6,909 nucleotides of DNA, from assembly GCA_003246805.1 (NCBI GenBank), contig QKDG01000029.1, forward strand, positions 1 through 6,909. Reading direction: 5' to 3'. Below, piece after piece: positions 5,638-6,909 of this stretch. Below the pieces are notes generated by a model. The model saw only the letters and a list, made by a program, of their open reading frames with translations, ran no database searches and was not told the origin of the DNA. Made by a program: the position numbers and the translations under genes. This stretch comes from Clostridia bacterium (lineage in GTDB: Bacteria > Bacillota > Clostridia > Oscillospirales > Ruminococcaceae). Every line of letters begins with the position of its first letter. Position 1 is the stretch's first letter.

Positions 5638-6786
5638 TCAGTTTATCCTTTTTCCGTCAATAAATACAATTTCGGGTGATGACATAAGGTTCAACGGGTC
5701 GCCATTAAAAATACAAAGGTCCGCATCCTTGCCTGGACTAATAGAACCTACCCTGTTATCAATTCCGCAAATTTTTGCTGGGTTGATTGTTATAGCTTCA
5801 AGTGCTTTTTGCTTGTCAAGCCCATTTTTTGCAGCAACGGCAGCGCTCATGAATAAGTACTGTACTGGTATAACAGGATGGTCGGTGCATATAGCGATAT
5901 CAACATTCTTTTCAGCCAGTATTCCAGCATTTTTTGCATCAAGATTTTTCATCTCGTGCTTAGAACGGTCACATATAATCGGGCCCACAATTGCACTCGC
6001 CTTTTCATTCCCCAAAATATCGGCAACCTTATACCCTTCTGTCGCGTGTATAAGAACGCAGTTTAAATCAAATTCCCTGCTGATTCTCAGTGCTGTAAAG
6101 ATATCGTCAGCCCTGTGGCAATGAAAATGCGCCGTAACCTCATTTTTAAACAAAGGAATAAGTGCCTCACATTTAATGTCATATTCAGGTGGGGTAAAAT
6201 CCTCGTCATTTTCACTCTTTTCAATATCATCAAGATATTTTTTTGCTTTGTATAAAGCCTCACGTATCAAAGCGGCAGTTGCCATTCTTGTTACCGGAGT
6301 TTCATCCTTATCTTTATACACTGATTTTGGGTTTTCGCCAAGAGCAAATTTAATTGCAACATTTTTGATAATCATATCATCAATTCTTCTGCCATAGGTT
6401 TTTATTGCACAAATCTGCCCGCATATAGTGTTAGCGCTGCCAGGGCTTGAAAGCACTGTGGTAATACCAGCGGAAGATGCCTCATCAAAGCATCTGTCAA
6501 ATGGGTTAATTCCGTCAATCGAGCGCAAATGCGGGGTTACAGGGTCGGTTTCCTCGTTGCAATCGTCCCCCTCAAAGCCAACACCATCCTCTATTATACC
6601 AAGATGAGTATGCGCGTCAATAAATCCTGGATACATATTCATTCCGCCAGCATTTATATCTGTATCAGTGAGATTGCGAGGAATCCCCTCATTAACCTCA
6701 ACAAATTTACCGTTTTCTATTTTAACATAGCCGTTTTTAATGTCATAGCCTTCCATTGTGTGAATAACTGCGTTGTATATATACAT
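5638..6786 (-). CDS. Amidohydrolase family metal-dependent hydrolase
   Basis: A 382-aa member of the amidohydrolase superfamily, closest in layout to the imidazolonepropionase-like group. A small beta-sandwich N-terminus (1-50) leads into PGFIDAHTHLG (53-63) with the His59-x-His61 metal ligands. The TIM-barrel follows with GENPK (150-154), HFHCHRADDI (220-229; His222 or His224 as ligand or catalytic residue), VLIHATEGY (244-252; His247) and ICTDHPV (299-305; Asp302 as the barrel-end catalytic Asp). The C-terminal TINPAKICGIDNRVGSISPGKDADLCIFNGDPL (333-365) is the family hallmark that closes the sandwich. All expected ligands are present, so it should be active. The substrate is unknown; C-N bond hydrolysis on a cyclic amide, imide or dipeptide is typical. 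AAGGAGA stands 4 nt before the ATG, and the gene begins 15 bp after the dut stop. Confidence 0.9.
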   Translation of the reverse strand: MYIYNAVIHTMEGYDIKNGYVKIENGKFVEVNEGIPRNLTDTDINAGGMNMYPGFIDAHTHLGIIEDGVGFEGDDCNEETDPVTPHLRSIDGINPFDRCFDEASSAGITTVLSSPGSANTICGQICAIKTYGRRIDDMIIKNVAIKFALGENPKSVYKDKDETPVTRMATAALIREALYKAKKYLDDIEKSENDEDFTPPEYDIKCEALIPLFKNEVTAHFHCHRADDIFTALRISREFDLNCVLIHATEGYKVADILGNEKASAIVGPIICDRSKHEMKNLDAKNAGILAEKNVDIAICTDHPVIPVQYLFMSAAVAAKNGLDKQKALEAITINPAKICGIDNRVGSISPGKDADLCIFNGDPLNLMSSPEIVFIDGKRIN

Positions 6787-6801
6787 AAAATCTCCTTGTT
6801 A

Positions 6802-6909
6802 TTATTGCTTTCCTGTTGAGCCAAAGCCCCCTGCGCCCCTTTTGGTTTCTGTCAGATTATCTGTCACTACAATATCTGGGGTAAATATGGGAGCAATAAC
6901 CATCTGTGC
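6802..6909 (-). CDS. dut: dUTP diphosphatase (dUTPase), C-terminal end only
   Basis: The last 35 codons of a - strand gene continue off the right edge in a frame starting exactly at 6909. The visible part begins AQMVIAPI, the end of the conserved (E-R-I-)A-Q-hydrophobic beta strand of trimeric dUTPases. It closes with RGAGGFGSTGK, the glycine-rich motif 5 that folds over the active site of a neighbouring subunit and is diagnostic for the family. Two stop codons in a row (TAATAA) end it. The enzyme hydrolyses dUTP to dUMP and pyrophosphate, keeping uracil out of DNA and feeding dTMP synthesis. The amidohydrolase gene follows after 15 bp, so dut is probably upstream in the same transcript. The reading is short, but motif 5 is distinctive. 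Confidence 0.9.
   Translation of the reverse strand, partial: AQMVIAPIFTPDIVVTDNLTETKRGAGGFGSTGKQ

Noticed and set aside
5606..6124. Long open frame on the + strand opposite the amidohydrolase
   Set aside because: It is antisense to a protein with all superfamily motifs, shows no recognisable domain, and has no convincing ribosome site.

Overview
The window looks like a low-G+C Gram-positive genome, most likely a Clostridia/Eubacteriales anaerobe. The reasons are AT-rich DNA, strong AAGGAG/AAGGGG ribosome binding sites, ATG starts, closely packed operons, and an oxygen-sensitive class I (4Fe-4S) fumarase alpha subunit next to flavodoxin and nitroreductase genes. This placement is inferred from gene content, not from a marker phylogeny. 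The genes are ordinary metabolic and housekeeping families. I see no CRISPR array, transposase, prophage or rRNA/tRNA gene, and nothing that looks like a new defence or secretion system.

Layout. On the left, argS (arginyl-tRNA synthetase, 5'-truncated by the window edge) is the only + strand gene. All other genes lie on the - strand and converge on argS. The 213-bp convergent gap (1338-1550) holds two perfect hairpin terminators that share a 10-nt core, with a G-rich hairpin of unknown role between them. Moving right (upstream on the - strand) come a YghZ-type aldo/keto reductase and a small lipoprotein of unknown function with its own extended -10 promoter. Next is a three-gene operon transcribed flavodoxin -> fumarase alpha subunit -> nitroreductase. 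It has a consensus TTGACA-17-TATATT promoter carrying a tandem 10-bp repeat that looks like an operator. The last group is transcribed dut (only its 3' end is in the window) -> amidohydrolase -> GNAT acetyltransferase.

How the genes may work together. The flavodoxin/fumarase/nitroreductase operon combines two flavin-type proteins with an Fe-S hydratase, which suggests a shared redox or anaerobic theme. The fumarase beta subunit that should pair with the alpha subunit is not next to it. The dut-amidohydrolase-GNAT group is tightly spaced and is probably co-transcribed, but it has no obvious common pathway. The points most worth a second look are the tandem operator-like repeat, the orphan fumarase alpha gene, the KASK variant of the argS KMSKS loop, and the structured convergent intergenic region.
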